A stretch of 25,137 nt of DNA from Tubiluchus corallicola (Eukaryota > Priapulida > Priapulimorpha > Priapulimorphida > Tubiluchidae): NCBI GenBank assembly GCA_030141605.1, contig JAQGDQ010001799.1:1-25137 (forward strand), given 5' to 3'. Shown here piece by piece: positions 9,938 to 20,949 of the stretch. The stretch's first letter is position 1, and every line of letters begins with the position of its first letter. Position numbers and translations under genes: made by a program. The notes under the pieces were generated by a model. It ran no database searches. It was not told where the DNA came from and saw only the letters and a program-made list of their open reading frames with translations.

Positions 9938-10357
9938 GTCAAATGTAGACCTACGTTAACTGAAATGTAGATTTAGGTAGTTCAAATGTGTCTTGGTAAC
10001 TCAAATGTAGACTTAGGTGGTTTAAATGTGTTAACAATGCTTTTCAACAAATCTTATTAGGCTGAAATAAAGCGTCTTCTTGCAAATATTAGAGAAAATC
10101 TTCTAGTGCAGAATCACGGTCAGAGAATGGCAATATTAGCTCAGTTGGCAGAACAGTCTGTTAATATCATAACGGCCGCAGATGCAGGCCATTTTGTAAT
10201 TTGTGCTTAAATGAGTTAAATACCGATTTATTCAAAGTACCGAATTACATTTGACTTACCTAAGTCACATTTTAGTTACCAAAACACATTCGAAATTCCT
10301 ATGTCTACATTTGACTTACCTAAGTCACATTTGAACTTTCCTGTGTCTACATTTGAC
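9938..10357. mobile_element. Foldback-like/MITE-like element with repeat-rich inverted ends
   Basis: The element begins GTCAAATGTAGAC (9938-9950) and ends with its exact inverse GTCTACATTTGAC (10345-10357). About 100 bp at each end are inverted copies of each other. Each is built from short tandem variants of tcaaatgtagacttaggta, and ttggtaact appears in both arms in inverted orientation. Inverted ends made of direct subrepeats are characteristic of foldback-type DNA elements. The roughly 200-bp middle has a tRNA-like A box. No transposase is present. A clear target duplication was not found. Confidence 0.6.
10129..10200 (+). other. tRNA-like/SINE-like segment
   Basis: TTAGCTCAGTTGGCAGAACA at 10136-10155 is an almost textbook tRNA D-arm/Pol III A box. 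It is followed about 35 bp later by a degenerate T-arm-like GCAGATGCAGGCC. The acceptor stem does not pair (ggcaata has no matching 3' partner), so this is not a working tRNA. A tRNA-derived SINE head or decayed tRNA pseudogene is more likely. Confidence 0.35.
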
Positions 10358-10847
10358 GTGTAAAACCTATAAAAACGTAAGAAAAGAAAAAAATGAAAAA
10401 CACAGGAGAGGCAATGAGTATTACATATTATTTATAGACAGCGCTGTTATATATTAAATTAGTCAGCTTAAAAAAAGTTTAACACAAACCGTGGACTCTT
10501 TGTCCAATTTCAAAAACTTCATGTGACGTGTCATTGCTACCGACCCTCCTGGTACAAGCGCAATTATTTTTACTTAATTAGTACTTTTAATTAGTGACGA
10601 GCATTGACAACACATTGGTACTAAGAAAATCTGTAACTTCCTGCAGATTTAAGCAAGGTGGCGGTGCGTCTCATTGCGTGTAATTTGTAGCTGTAATATT
10701 CGTGAGAGCGCGGCGCTTGTAATCATGGTGTAATAAATTACATAATAAGCATTGTCATCAGAAAACGGAACATGTCATTACGGCTGTTGTTAAACAGTTC
10801 ATTTAGTAGGTTAATTAAGGTTAAAGCAAGGATAAGACATCGTGAGA
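10358..10847. other. Non-coding interval
   Basis: No gene or repeat recognised. A somewhat GC-richer patch is present near 10655-10720. Confidence 0.4.
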
Positions 10848-11099
10848 GTCATTGATTCTGACTAGATGGGACATCTCACACAAAGGTTCCTGCTATTGAA
10901 ACAGCAAACGTCAGCGAATTACTCTCAAATACTTCAACACATTCGGAAGTGGTGCTGACAATCCACTCGCATAGTCATTGATTCTGACTAGATGGGACAT
11001 CTCACACAAAGGTTGCTGCTATTGAAACAGCAAACGTCTGCAAATTACTATCAAATACTTCAACACTGTCGGAAGTGGTTCTGACAATCCACTGACATG
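10848..11099 (+). repeat. Two tandem copies of a 126-bp unit
   Basis: Units begin gtcattgattctgactagat at 10848 and 10974 and differ at only a few positions (for example ggttcctg against ggttgctg). Each ends in a ctgacaatccact-like phrase that is also the end of the 67-bp unit that follows. The 67-bp array therefore seems to have grown out of the right edge of this repeat. Confidence 0.9.
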
Positions 11100-12015
11100 G
11101 CAATGTCTAGTTTTTCTGCTGGATTACTGCTGTGTCTACCCCTGGTGCTGACAATCCACTGGCATAGCAATGTCTAGTTTTTCTGCTGGATTACTGCTGT
11201 GTCTACCCCTGGTGCTGGCAATCCACTGGCATAGCAATGTCTAGTTTTTCTGCTGGATTACTGCTGTGTCTACCCCTGGTGCTGACAATCCACTGACATA
11301 GCAATGTCAAGTTTTTCTGCTGTATTACTGCTGTGTCTACCCCTGGTGCTGGCAATCCACTGGCATAGCAATGTCTAGTTTTTCTGCTGGATTACTGCTG
11401 TGTCTACCCCTGGTGCTGGCAATCCACTGGCATAGCAATGTCTAGTTTTTCTGCTGGATTACTGCTGTGTCTACCCCTGGTGCTGACAGTCCACTGGCAT
11501 AGCAATGTCTAGTTTTTCTGCTGGATTACTGCTGTGTCTACCCCTGGTGCTGACAATCCACTGACATAGCAATGTCTAGTTTTTCTGCTGGATTACTGCT
11601 GTGTCTACCCCTGGTGCTGACAATCCACTGGCATAGCAATGTCTAGTTTTTTTGCTGGATTACTGTTGTGTCTACCCCTGGTGCTGACAATCTACTGGCA
11701 TAGCAATGTCTAGTTTTTTTGCTGGATTACTGCTGTGTCTACCCCTGGTGCTGACAATCCACTGACATAGCAATGTCTAGTTTTTCTGCTGGATTACTGC
11801 TGTGTCTACCCCTGGTGCTGACAGTCCACTGGCATAGCAATGTCTAGTTTTTCTGCTGGATTACTGCTGTGTCTACCCCCGGTGCTGACAATCCACTGGC
11901 ATAGCAATGTCTAGTTTTTCTGCTGGATTACTGCTGTGTCTACCCCCGGTGCTGACAATCCACTGACATAGCAATGTCTAGTTTTTCTGCTGGATTACTG
12001 CTGTGTCTACCCCTG
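11100..12015 (+). repeat. 67-bp minisatellite, about 13.7 copies
   Basis: Thirteen full units plus a partial one start at 11100 and recur every 67 bp exactly (11100, 11167, 11234 ... 11971), with no indels. Unit start gcaatgtctagtttttctgc, end ccactggcata. Only scattered substitutions occur (gacaat/ggcaat/gacagt, ggcata/gacata, cccctgg/cccccgg). Such homogeneity suggests recent expansion or ongoing conversion. No long open frame is maintained. Confidence 0.95.
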
Positions 12016-12438
12016 TCTTGATGTCAGATTTCTTTTGTCTCAGAATTTTGTCTAAAATAGACGTAGGTCGAATGGAAATTATGATGATGACTGAAAAACG
12101 TTTCAATTTTTGCATTTCCGACTGGGAAGTTCTGATTTGGGTACACTTTATGTAAACTAGTCATTCAGTTTTACACTAGTATTAGATTCATTTTATTTTA
12201 TGCGAGTCAAATAAACTGAACTGAACTGAACCGGACCGTCTCACCGAATCTGGTTAGTATCGAACTAGATGGGTGACCAATGAAATCTGAGATGATTCAT
12301 AATTACAAATTTAATAAAATGAATAAAAAATTCAAAGAAAATGAAATGAAGTCGATACTTTAAGTCACCAAAGTTTATCATCTGTGAAAATATAAATAAC
12401 AATTCACGAAAGACCAAGAAAAACAAAATAATTGGATT
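12016..12438. other. Non-coding interval with a possible 5S-rRNA-like scrap
   Basis: No gene. At 12250-12279, tggttagtatcg...agatgggtgacca resembles the 3' promoter-region phrase of animal 5S rRNA (GGTTAGTAC..GGATGGGTGACC), with about four extra bases in the middle. It is preceded by a short ctgaa tandem at about 12216-12231. This could be a decayed 5S-derived SINE or chance; the rest of the 5S gene is not visible. Confidence 0.3.
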
Positions 12439-12677
12439 ATTAGTGTTTTGTTTCTCTCGGAAGGCTCGTAGAGAAAACCAGAAAACACTTCGTCAAATTA
12501 AACTAGTTTATTAAGCCAAAATTCTACAACACAAAAGTATGAAGGAACGCGAAATGTTTACAGTAAAAGTGAAAACCTGGAAAACATTTAAGTGTATCTG
12601 AAAATACAAGTATACAAGAGAATGTGTAAGTGGCGTCTGTGTGAATCTGTGTGTCTGTCTCAGCGGCCTGCTTCGCC

Positions 12678-12684
12678 TTATATA
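12678..12684 (-). promoter_or_regulatory. TATA box of the solo LTR
   Basis: On the minus strand the sequence reads CCCTATATAAGG. It lies just downstream of the heat-shock-like motifs, and transcription would be expected to begin about 30 bp further on, near 12650. Confidence 0.7.
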
Positions 12685-12694
12685 GGGTGCCAGG

Positions 12695-12770
12695 GAACAT
12701 TCTAGACGTTTCTTTCTAGAACATTCTACAAGGTAAGACGATTATTCTAATGGAACATTCTACAATGTTC
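12695..12770 (-). promoter_or_regulatory. Cluster of heat-shock-element-like motifs in LTR U3
   Basis: Heat shock factor binds alternating nGAAn units in 5-bp steps. The plus strand shows GAA-TTC-GAC-TTC at 12695/12700/12705/12710 (one mismatch). A perfect triple TTC-GAA-TTC is at 12714/12719/12724. GAA-TTC-CAA-TTC is at 12753/12758/12763/12768 (one mismatch). All lie upstream of the LTR TATA box in the direction of LTR transcription, the usual hsp promoter arrangement. Function is inferred from motif pattern only. Confidence 0.6.
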
Positions 12771-12812
12771 TATGTAATTCTAATAGATGCCAGCGATCTC
12801 CACAACAATTAG

Positions 12813-13298
12813 TAGTACGCACCTCTAAACAAGCACTTTTTGTATTTCTGCAGAGTATTTTTAACATTATCATTGATTATCTTCACTGATTTTTCTATTT
12901 TTTCCGGCGCGGTTTTCTCTACGATGTATCGTGTGCAGTGTTCTATTATACGTCAACACAATGTATGAGGCATGAGTCAAAACAATGGTTTTCATTGTTT
13001 CATTTCCAACATTGTCCATGTTTGATTTTCGTTCTTTTCTTTTTCATCTGAAGATAGTCAACGGCGGCGAAACGAAATCAGACTTTAGACTCAGACTTAA
13101 ATTTGTTTATTTATACATTTAGCAAAATATTATATTAGACTAAATATTACAATTACAGAACTGATAATAATTACAGGAAAAATTAACTGCTAAGCCAAGC
13201 TCAACATAGATAGGCTTAATTATGACATAAACAAACAACAAATGCTGATCAATAAATGAAGTAAAGAAATGGCGACGAGGAGACGAGAATGACTACGT
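12813..13298. other. Non-coding interval
   Basis: No gene recognised. A ctgaaga...gcggcgaaacg phrase at about 13048-13073 vaguely resembles repeat-derived hammerhead-type cores, but no convincing stem II forms. Confidence 0.4.
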
Positions 13299-13448
<150 letters not shown>

Positions 13449-14279
13449 CAGCAATTGTGATACATTGCTGATGGCAATGGTGGTGACAATGATGGTGACA
13501 ATGACAGTAAATTGTTGCTAATGATGGTGCGTCATGATCGATGACTTAAACAAATCAGTTTTGCAATGTTATGAAGATTAGGATTAAAATGAACAATGAA
13601 TAATAATGACGTTCATATTCATTTGATAGTCAAATTGGTGAGCTGAAAATGTATCTTTTCCTCATTTCTTTCTTCTGAGGTCCACTTATTCTTCTACAAA
13701 TTGACCACTCCGAGGTTTGACCCTTACGAAAATGACCCTCGGCGTTTCGAGGCCATTCTGTGTATTTTGAAATGTTTAGGCTAGTGGGCCTAGTACATTA
13801 AGGCTGAATTAAGGATTATGATGAACGTCAGCAATAGACATTTTATACAACGATTGCATGGCTGGAATTTTTTAAATGTCATAAAATAAACTGTCAAATC
13901 AGATAACTGAACTAGAATGATTCTCATTGGTTGACAATTTTCTGCGCATGCGCACGTTGATGTGTGTTGCTTCTGACCTGACTCTTGCCTTCTTTACAAT
14001 AACCGTTTTTATTAACCCATGATAATTTGACGAATTTTGTTTAACTTGTGTCTGCGTATAATGCAGTATAGAGACAATGTGGTCTCTGTCTGTGTTAGTA
14101 CTGACCAGTGTCAATGGAGCGTATAGCGTCGGCTTTTGACCCTGTATCGCTTAGATTGTCCCTGGTGTTGGTGATGATGGTTTTTAGTTTCATTAACTGA
14201 GAATTTAAAGGACAACAAAACACTCTTCGTAAATAAAGCCTGAAAATTGAAAATTTGTCTTGAAATCGCATATCACTTG
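13449..14279. other. Non-coding interval with an NRF1-like palindrome
   Basis: No gene with recognisable content. At 13943-13954, TGCGCATGCGCA is a perfect palindrome matching the NRF1 consensus, 13 bp after an ATTGG (inverted CCAAT) at 13926-13930. This is a promoter-like pairing, but no exon or transcript start is visible next to it. Its regulatory role is therefore weakly supported. Confidence 0.35.
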
Positions 14280-14740
14280 TATGCTTTCTTGTTGCATACA
14301 GGGTTCGTGTAACAGTAACGATGTTGCTTTTTTGTTGCATACAGGGTACGTGTAACTGTAATGATGTTGCTTTCTTGTTGCATACAGGGTTCGTGTAACA
14401 GTAACGATGTTGCTTTCTTGTTGCATACAGGGTTCGTGTAACTGTAACGATGTTGCTTTCTTGTTGCATACAGTTTTCATGTAACAGTAACGATGCTGCT
14501 TTCTTGTTGCATACAGGGTTCGTGTAACAGTAACGATGTATAGAACTTGTAAATTCAATTTCCCGCCACGTGTTTTTTGGTGAATCAGTGATGCACACTG
14601 GGATAGCGATGCAGTGTCCGATCAAGTGGCGCAACATTTTAAATTATTAAGAAGTTTCTTTTCCAACTACATAAATATTTCAAATTTGGTAAAGGTAATG
14701 CTAAGTAATATAACTTTTGAATGGAATGTTCTTTGAGATA
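14280..14740 (-). repeat. Dispersed repeat family R1, copy A, with a 43-bp tandem array
   Basis: Six copies of a 43-bp unit start at 14292, 14335, 14378, 14421, 14464 and 14507 (ttgcatacagggttcgtgta...). They are followed by a unique part: aattcaatttcccgcc, gatgcacactgggatagc, acattttaaattattaagaa. That unique part matches copy B at about 18205-18290 in the same orientation. Minus-strand open frames across the array are repeat artefacts. Confidence 0.75.
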
Positions 14741-14929
14741 CACTTTAAAATTACGTTTTGTTCCACCTGTCAAAATCTAGAAGTCTTATTACATAAATAG
14801 GGTGTCTTTGGGCTTAACAAAACAGGACAGTCCTGAGAAGAAACATGGCAGAGCTGGACATGGCTGGACATTCTTCAAAATATTCTCTCCAACTGGTCAT
14901 TGCCTGACCATCCCAGTGACTCACTGAGA

Positions 14930-15330
14930 AACGCATTATTAACCTTATTGACAACATGAAGTTATATAATCTTCTGGTTGATTTGTGAAGTGTGTGCTAT
15001 ACGCGAATGCTCTGATAATAGGAATGCTGTCTAAACTTGTTTCAAACGACTTACCCTAAAAATGGCTGCGCCTAACAGTCATCGCTGAAGTTTAAGTTTA
15101 CATGTTTTATACGGCTTTTCTGTTAAGGCAAGCTCTGTATGCAATAAGGCAGCCCATATGTGATGTAAAATTTTAAGACGAATTTTTAAGCTTTGTTTAT
15201 GCAGAGTGTTTTCTTGTGTTTTAAAAATTTCAAGTCTACTAAGCAAGCTAGTATGGAAAAACGATTGCTAAACTAAAGCTAAAATCTCCGTATATTCCGA
15301 AAAGTTAAAATCCGAAACAAAGTCTTATGT
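14930..15330 (+). repeat. Dispersed repeat family R1, copy C (inverted relative to A and B)
   Basis: The segments attgacaacatgaag, cgaatgctctgataat, ctaaacttgtttcaaa, gctgcgcctaacagtcatcg and gtatgcaataaggcag occur in this order. They reproduce, as reverse complement, the order found in copy B (17613-18200). Unlike A and B it has no internal tandem array. Together with copy A it forms an inverted pair around 14740-14930. Confidence 0.7.
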
Positions 15331-16017
15331 AATCTCCAAAACAGAACTTTAAGCAGTTACTGAATTATAACATGTCTAAAACAGTCAAGTTTTTACTTGT
15401 ACTGCATCATTGTTTACTATTTACATGTCATTCGCCATTAGCATTGCAAATTATGTAAACCCTTTAAGCTAACATTACCCGTCTTAGTGCCATGACAGGG
15501 AGTTCAGAAAAAGCGGCCCTATTCCACCAGTAAAATTGGTGTATTCATTTACTTTGTCACAAGCCTGTCAGTATATTATAGAAATCTGTGAACATCAAAT
15601 AACTGGCACTCCAAATTTGAAATTCTATCCTTCAGTGGGCGGAGACGAGGGCTATTGTCCCACCCGACATCATTCCGCCCTCTGCATTTTTAAGCATTGT
15701 GGGTCGACACTCGTGATGTGAAAGGTAATTCAAATTTTAGTAGAAAGTACTACCTTGTAAGGTCAATAGGCTAAGCGTGTGAGGCGTAATAGATATTAGC
15801 CTTTTATGGTGTGAAATAATAAACATGATCAGCATAATGAAATGTGATTATACTTTTTGGCGGATTGGTATGATTGACAATTCTGTACGTGCGTAAAGTG
15901 AAGGATGGTTTTCGTTACGCGAGAAAAAATAGTGCCATAGACGTGAAAAGTCGTTTAAAAACTTGTACTTACTTATAAGTTTGTTAAAAACTAATAATGC
16001 AAAAGCAGTTTTTGGGC
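15331..16017. other. Non-coding interval
   Basis: Short frames only (for example 61 codons at 15536-15721) without recognisable motifs. No RNA gene or transposon terminus was found. Confidence 0.4.
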
Positions 16018-16640
<623 letters not shown>

Positions 16641-17612
16641 GTACCAGGAGTGAAAGATGTACACTATCAATATTAAAATAAAACAACTTACACCATCATC
16701 ATGAAATATAACAAGCCTACAAATCAAAATCAAGATGCACATTGAATTTTCAAAGCCAGAATGTCAATCCTTTGGAATTTTACCAGAGCAACAACTAAAT
16801 GCATTTTATATTTAAGTTTTAGCAATTGTTAGAAGTAGTTATGCTTATGCCAGTGGGATATGAAATTTATATAATCACTTCTATGACTTGATAGAATTAG
16901 CCGATCGTTAAACTTAATTACGACTCTCAAATTTAACAACGTAGCTCAATTATTTTAAAAGAACCGCTTAATTAACACGAATTAGTGACAAAAATGAAAT
17001 TTCTTTGAGATGCTGAGCGCAGATCAATCATACTTGTTATCTACCTTATTCACCTTGATTTACTGTAATTTCACCACAGATTTGACAATGGAAATTATTC
17101 AAGTTTATTCAAGTTTATTACCACACTGATCTAGTTTAATGATCGGTAGGTTCTTTTCACGGTCTGTACAATTTAAACACGCTACTAAATCTCAGCTGGA
17201 CGTTTTTCAATGATCGAAGACAATTATAGCAAATAAAGGCCCAAGCGTTATTTCTGACACTTGTTTAAATAGTTTTGAATATGGTGCTTGACCCTCGTAT
17301 TTACCTAAACACAGTTACTGCACAATTCCTTACTAATTATGCATGAAAACTGACAATGAATTGAACAAACAAAGCCATAGAAATATATAGGACTACAGCT
17401 TTTTACTAGATCAAGGGATCTAGGTTAAACTTGCTAAGCGTGAAATATGACGCGGCGGGGGGTGGGGGGGGGGTGTGGTATTGATGAACCAATAATTAAC
17501 TACGCGGGCAGACAACTACCTGGGGTAACCGAGGGCAAATGTGAGTTTGTAAAGGCAGGGATTTCAGAAATTGTGCATGCGCAGTAAAGTTAAAGTTAAA
17601 AAACAAGGCTAT
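16641..17612. other. Non-coding interval with a G-rich run
   Basis: No gene. At 17453-17478 a run with four or more G tracts (ggggggtggggggggggtgtgg) could form a G-quadruplex. A gcatgcgcag word at 17575-17584 is half of an NRF1-like site. A short tandem of attcaagttt is at about 17097-17117. Confidence 0.4.
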
Positions 17613-18345
17613 CTTATTGCATACAGGGCTTGCGTTAGCAGTAACGCTTTATAGAACTGTAAATTTAATCTCCCGCTAGAATTTTGTGTCGCTTAGATGC
17701 CGTCTTATAGCATACAGGGCCTGCGTTAGCAGTAACGCTTTAGGGACTGTAAATTTAATCTCCCGCTAGAATTTTGTGTCGCTTAGATGCCGTCTTATTA
17801 CATACAGGGCTTGCGTTAGCAGTAACGCTTTATAAAACTGTAAATTTTATCTCCCGCTAGAATTTTGTGTCGCTTAGATGCCGTCTTATTGCATACAGGG
17901 CTTGCGTTAGCAGTAACGCTTTATAGAACTGTAAATTTAATCTCCCGCTAGAATTTTGTGTCACTCAGATGCCGTCTTATTGCATACAGGGCTTGCGTTA
18001 GCAGTAACGATGTATAAACCTTGCAAATTTAAACTCCCGCGATAACTGTTAGGCGCAGCAATTTTAGCAGTAATTTATTTGAAACAAGTTTAGATAACAT
18101 TACGTAAAGTTTGAAAAAATAATCTGAGCATTCGTTTCACACACTCTTCCCTAACTAAGAAAAAGTTTAAATTCCTTCATATTGTCAATAAGATCAATAA
18201 TATGTTTTTGGTGAGTCAATGGTGCACACTGGGATAGCCGTTTGCCAGGTGACTTGAACATTTTAAATTATTAAGAATTTCCATTTCTAATCACACAGAG
18301 CTTTCAAACAGGTAAGCGTCGTAACACTAAGTATTATAAGTTAGT
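17613..18345 (-). repeat. Dispersed repeat family R1, copy B, with a 91-bp tandem array
   Basis: Tandem units of about 91 bp start at 17613, 17704, 17794, 17885 and 17976. Each contains gcatacagggcttgcgttag and a cgttaGCAGtaacg hairpin, then ctcccgctagaattttgtgt. After the array, single-copy family sequence follows: gcgcagcaattttagc, gaaacaagtttagat, gagcattcgtttc, then tgcacactgggatagcc. The array covers the same family region as copy A's 43-bp array but uses a different, longer repeat unit. Confidence 0.8.
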
Positions 18346-19552
18346 GTGAAAAGTATTTTGTATATTCGTTTAAATTTCGTTCTCTTCCCATTTAGCAATA
18401 CGTACAGGATGTTCGGAAAGGAAACTACGTATTTAAAAGAAATTTAAAACAAGTGTTGGTATATTGTTGTAATGCCGTGAAGCTGTACTAAATAGTTACT
18501 ACCTGAAAATTGTCCATCCATTTCATAGTAGCAAAGCAGGTTTGAGAAGTATAATGTCAAAACTAAATAACACCACCGGAAATGATCATTTGGAGACAAA
18601 CTCAAATGGGCGCAGACATTTTATTTTATGTAAGATAAACCGACAATTGTAGCGAGTTCATCACTAGTACTGATCTTGTACAGTTCGAAGACAGGGGAGT
18701 CATAGTTGGCAGGCGTGGTTTAAAAACCTTTGAAATGCCGCCGCCTTCTTCCTAAAAGCGACCTCAGGGTCATAATTGACAGACATTTGAACGTCGATCC
18801 AAACCTTACTGAAATTTATCATGTGGCACAGTTACGTCATTACATAAAAATAGAAGACTCAAGAGCCTCAATTTATGATCGTTGGAGGAGAGACGATTAC
18901 TAAACGATTTGATCATATGTTACAAAGTAATACATAGGGATGTTGATTTATATAAAAAATGGATAGAATGTAGGTTGTGAAAAGATTGGACAGCAACCAC
19001 TTTGAACCTGGAAAATTACTTTCAACTTCAGTGTTTTTGCGTTTATAGTCTTTTGATTTAAATTTTCTGATGAAAAATTTCTTTAAGCATCGAAGCAACG
19101 TAATCATCCTGTTACTGTATATAGTTTTTCGTTCTGTTGTTTGCTTACAATGCTAGACATCAGCAAAAATTTATAGTTTTAATGCAGATTATTTCATTTC
19201 TGACGGAAACTCGGGATTTTACTAATTTCTGTAAAATTCGCTTTTCGGCGGAAATGTGTCACATTCTCGTTCCGGTTTTGTCGTGAATTGGTTGTTATTA
19301 ATCATGACGACAGCGCTACTTTTAGTAGAACCAGTCGATGACGTTAGTGCAAAAGTCCGGAAGCTGCTGCAGCTCAAGTGATGCGGATGCAATGATGCTG
19401 AAGATGAAAAGTAATTGGTGACCTCGTTGTGTGCCACTTTAGACACGCTTAACACTTGATTAACGAAGGTCTTGATCTGATTTACCCCAAAGCTGTTTGC
19501 TAAGTGGGAATTTAGAGCTGAAGTGGTAATTGACTTTTAGCTGTGGGCTGTA
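18346..19552. other. Non-coding interval
   Basis: No gene recognised. Two minus-strand frames of 64 and 77 codons (18913-19107 and 19222-19455) lack known motifs, and I do not call them. Confidence 0.4.
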
Positions 19553-20322
19553 AACTAGCAGCAAAGTTTGTCAGGTTGTAGCTAACATCTTCCCTCTCTC
19601 ATCGTGCTGTAAAGTGCCAGCAAAGTTTGTCAGGTTGTAGCTAACATCTTCTCTCTCTCATCGTGATGTAAACTACCAGCAAAGTTTGTCAGGTTGTAAC
19701 TAACATCTTCCCTCTCTCATCCTGTTGTAAACTGGGAGCAAAGTTTGTAAGGTTGTAGCTAACATCTTCCCTCTCTCATCCTGTTGTAAACTGCCAGCAA
19801 AGTTTGTCAGGTTGTAACTAACATCTTCCCTCTCTCATCCTGTTGTAAAGTGCCAGCAAAGTTTGTCAGGTTGTAACTAACATCTTCCCTCTCTCATCCT
19901 GATGTAAACTGCCAGCAAAGTTTGTCAGGTTGTAACTAACATCTTCCCTCTCTCATCCTGTTGTAAACTGCCAGCAAAGTTTGTCAGGTTGTAACTAACA
20001 TCTTCCCTCTCTCATCCTGTTGTAAACTGCCAGCAAAGTTTGTAAGGTTGTAACTAACATCTTCCCTCTCTCATCGTGTTGTAAACTGGGAGCAAAGTTT
20101 GTAAGGTTGTAACTAACATCTTCCCTCTCTCATCGTGCTGTAAACTGGCAGCAAAGTTTGTCAGGTTGTAGCTAACATCTTCCCTCTCTCATCGTGATGT
20201 AAACTGCAGCAAAGTTTGTAAGGTTGTAACTAACATCTTCCCTCTCTCATCGTGATGTAAACTGCCAGCAAAGTTTGTAAGGTTGTAACTAACATCTTCC
20301 CTCTCTCATCTTGCTGAAAACT
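19553..20322. repeat. 59-bp minisatellite, about 13 copies
   Basis: Units of 59 bp (gcaaagtttgtcaggttgta, then gctaacatcttccctctctc, then atcgtgctgtaaactgcca) recur from 19561 with a near-constant period and few indels. Variants are cagg/aagg, agct/aact and cgtg/cctg. Boundaries are where the unit degrades. Confidence 0.93.
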
Positions 20323-20478
20323 CACATAAGAGCTGAGAAAAGCAAAAAGTGACCAGGTGCGAACGGTCAATCAGTTTGGACTCTAGTTTATTCAACTATA
20401 ATTTGAAATTTGTAATTTCGCGAATTTTTTCGAATTTTAAGTTTTTTTTCGTTTTTGCTGTTTTTGGTGTTGTTGTTG

Positions 20479-20949
20479 CTCTTTTTGTCTTGCTGCTGTT
20501 GCAGTTGCGTTGTCGTTGTTTATGATGATAACGATATTGCTATTGTTTTTGCTATTGCTGCTGTTGCTGTTGTTGTCGATGTCGCCGTCGTCGTCGTTGT
20601 TGTTGTCGTCGTCATTGTTTTGTTGTTGATGATGATGTTTTCTTTGTTAATGTTGTTGTCATTGTTGTTGCTTCCGCTACCGCTGCTATTGTCGTTGTTG
20701 GCTTTTGTGTTTTAGTATTACTACGTGCAGTTGCAGTTGTGGCTGCTGTTGACACTTTGACTAGTGTAACACAGCCCTAGATTTACTTGTAACAGGAATT
20801 ATGCTACTGTGGTGAACGTGCAGTATCACTGCAATTGACAGGGCCAACTAGCCACCGTCTAAGCTTAGTAACTAAGCAATTTATGTGACTTTAACACTTT
20901 TGTAATGCAGATGTGAAAGAAGTAACTTATTATCTTCACTAATTTTCCT
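20479..20949 (+). repeat. Left arm of diverged inverted repeat IR2
   Basis: The arm starts with an imperfect GTT/GTC trinucleotide tract (20479-20700), then unique sequence: gtgttacactagtc in inverse in the partner, aacaggaattatgctactgt, cttagtaactaagcaattt. It is repeated as reverse complement at 21512-21970. The arms differ by substitutions and small indels. The coding-like Leu/Val/Met frame in both arms is the trinucleotide tract, not a protein. Confidence 0.85.

Larger units (their letters stand above)
12444..12807 (-). mobile_element. Solo LTR with 5-bp target-site duplication
   Basis: The 364-bp segment begins TGTTTTG and ends CAACA on the plus strand (TGTTGTGG...CAAAACA read on the minus strand). 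It is flanked by identical ATTAG pentamers at 12439-12443 and 12808-12812. TG...CA ends plus a 5-bp duplication identify an LTR. On the minus strand it has the order U3, TATA box (TATATAA, plus 12678-12684), then the polyadenylation signal AATAAA (plus 12507-12512). The element's orientation is therefore minus. No internal retroviral genes or primer-binding site are adjacent, so it is a solo LTR left by recombination between two LTRs. The superfamily (Ty3/gypsy or other) cannot be set from an LTR alone. Confidence 0.88.

Noticed and set aside
10129-10200. Functional tRNA gene
   Set aside because: Only the A box is good. The acceptor stem does not pair and the B box is degenerate.
13048-13073. 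Hammerhead ribozyme core (ctgaaga ... gcgaaacg)
   Set aside because: Core-like words are present, but stem II has at most three pairs with offset, and no stem III or cleavage triplet could be placed.
14095-14637. Minus-strand frames of 117 and 180 codons with a repeated Cys/Thr/Arg peptide
   Set aside because: They follow the 43-bp tandem units of a dispersed repeat. The peptide repeat is an echo of the DNA repeat, and no start or splice context supports a gene.
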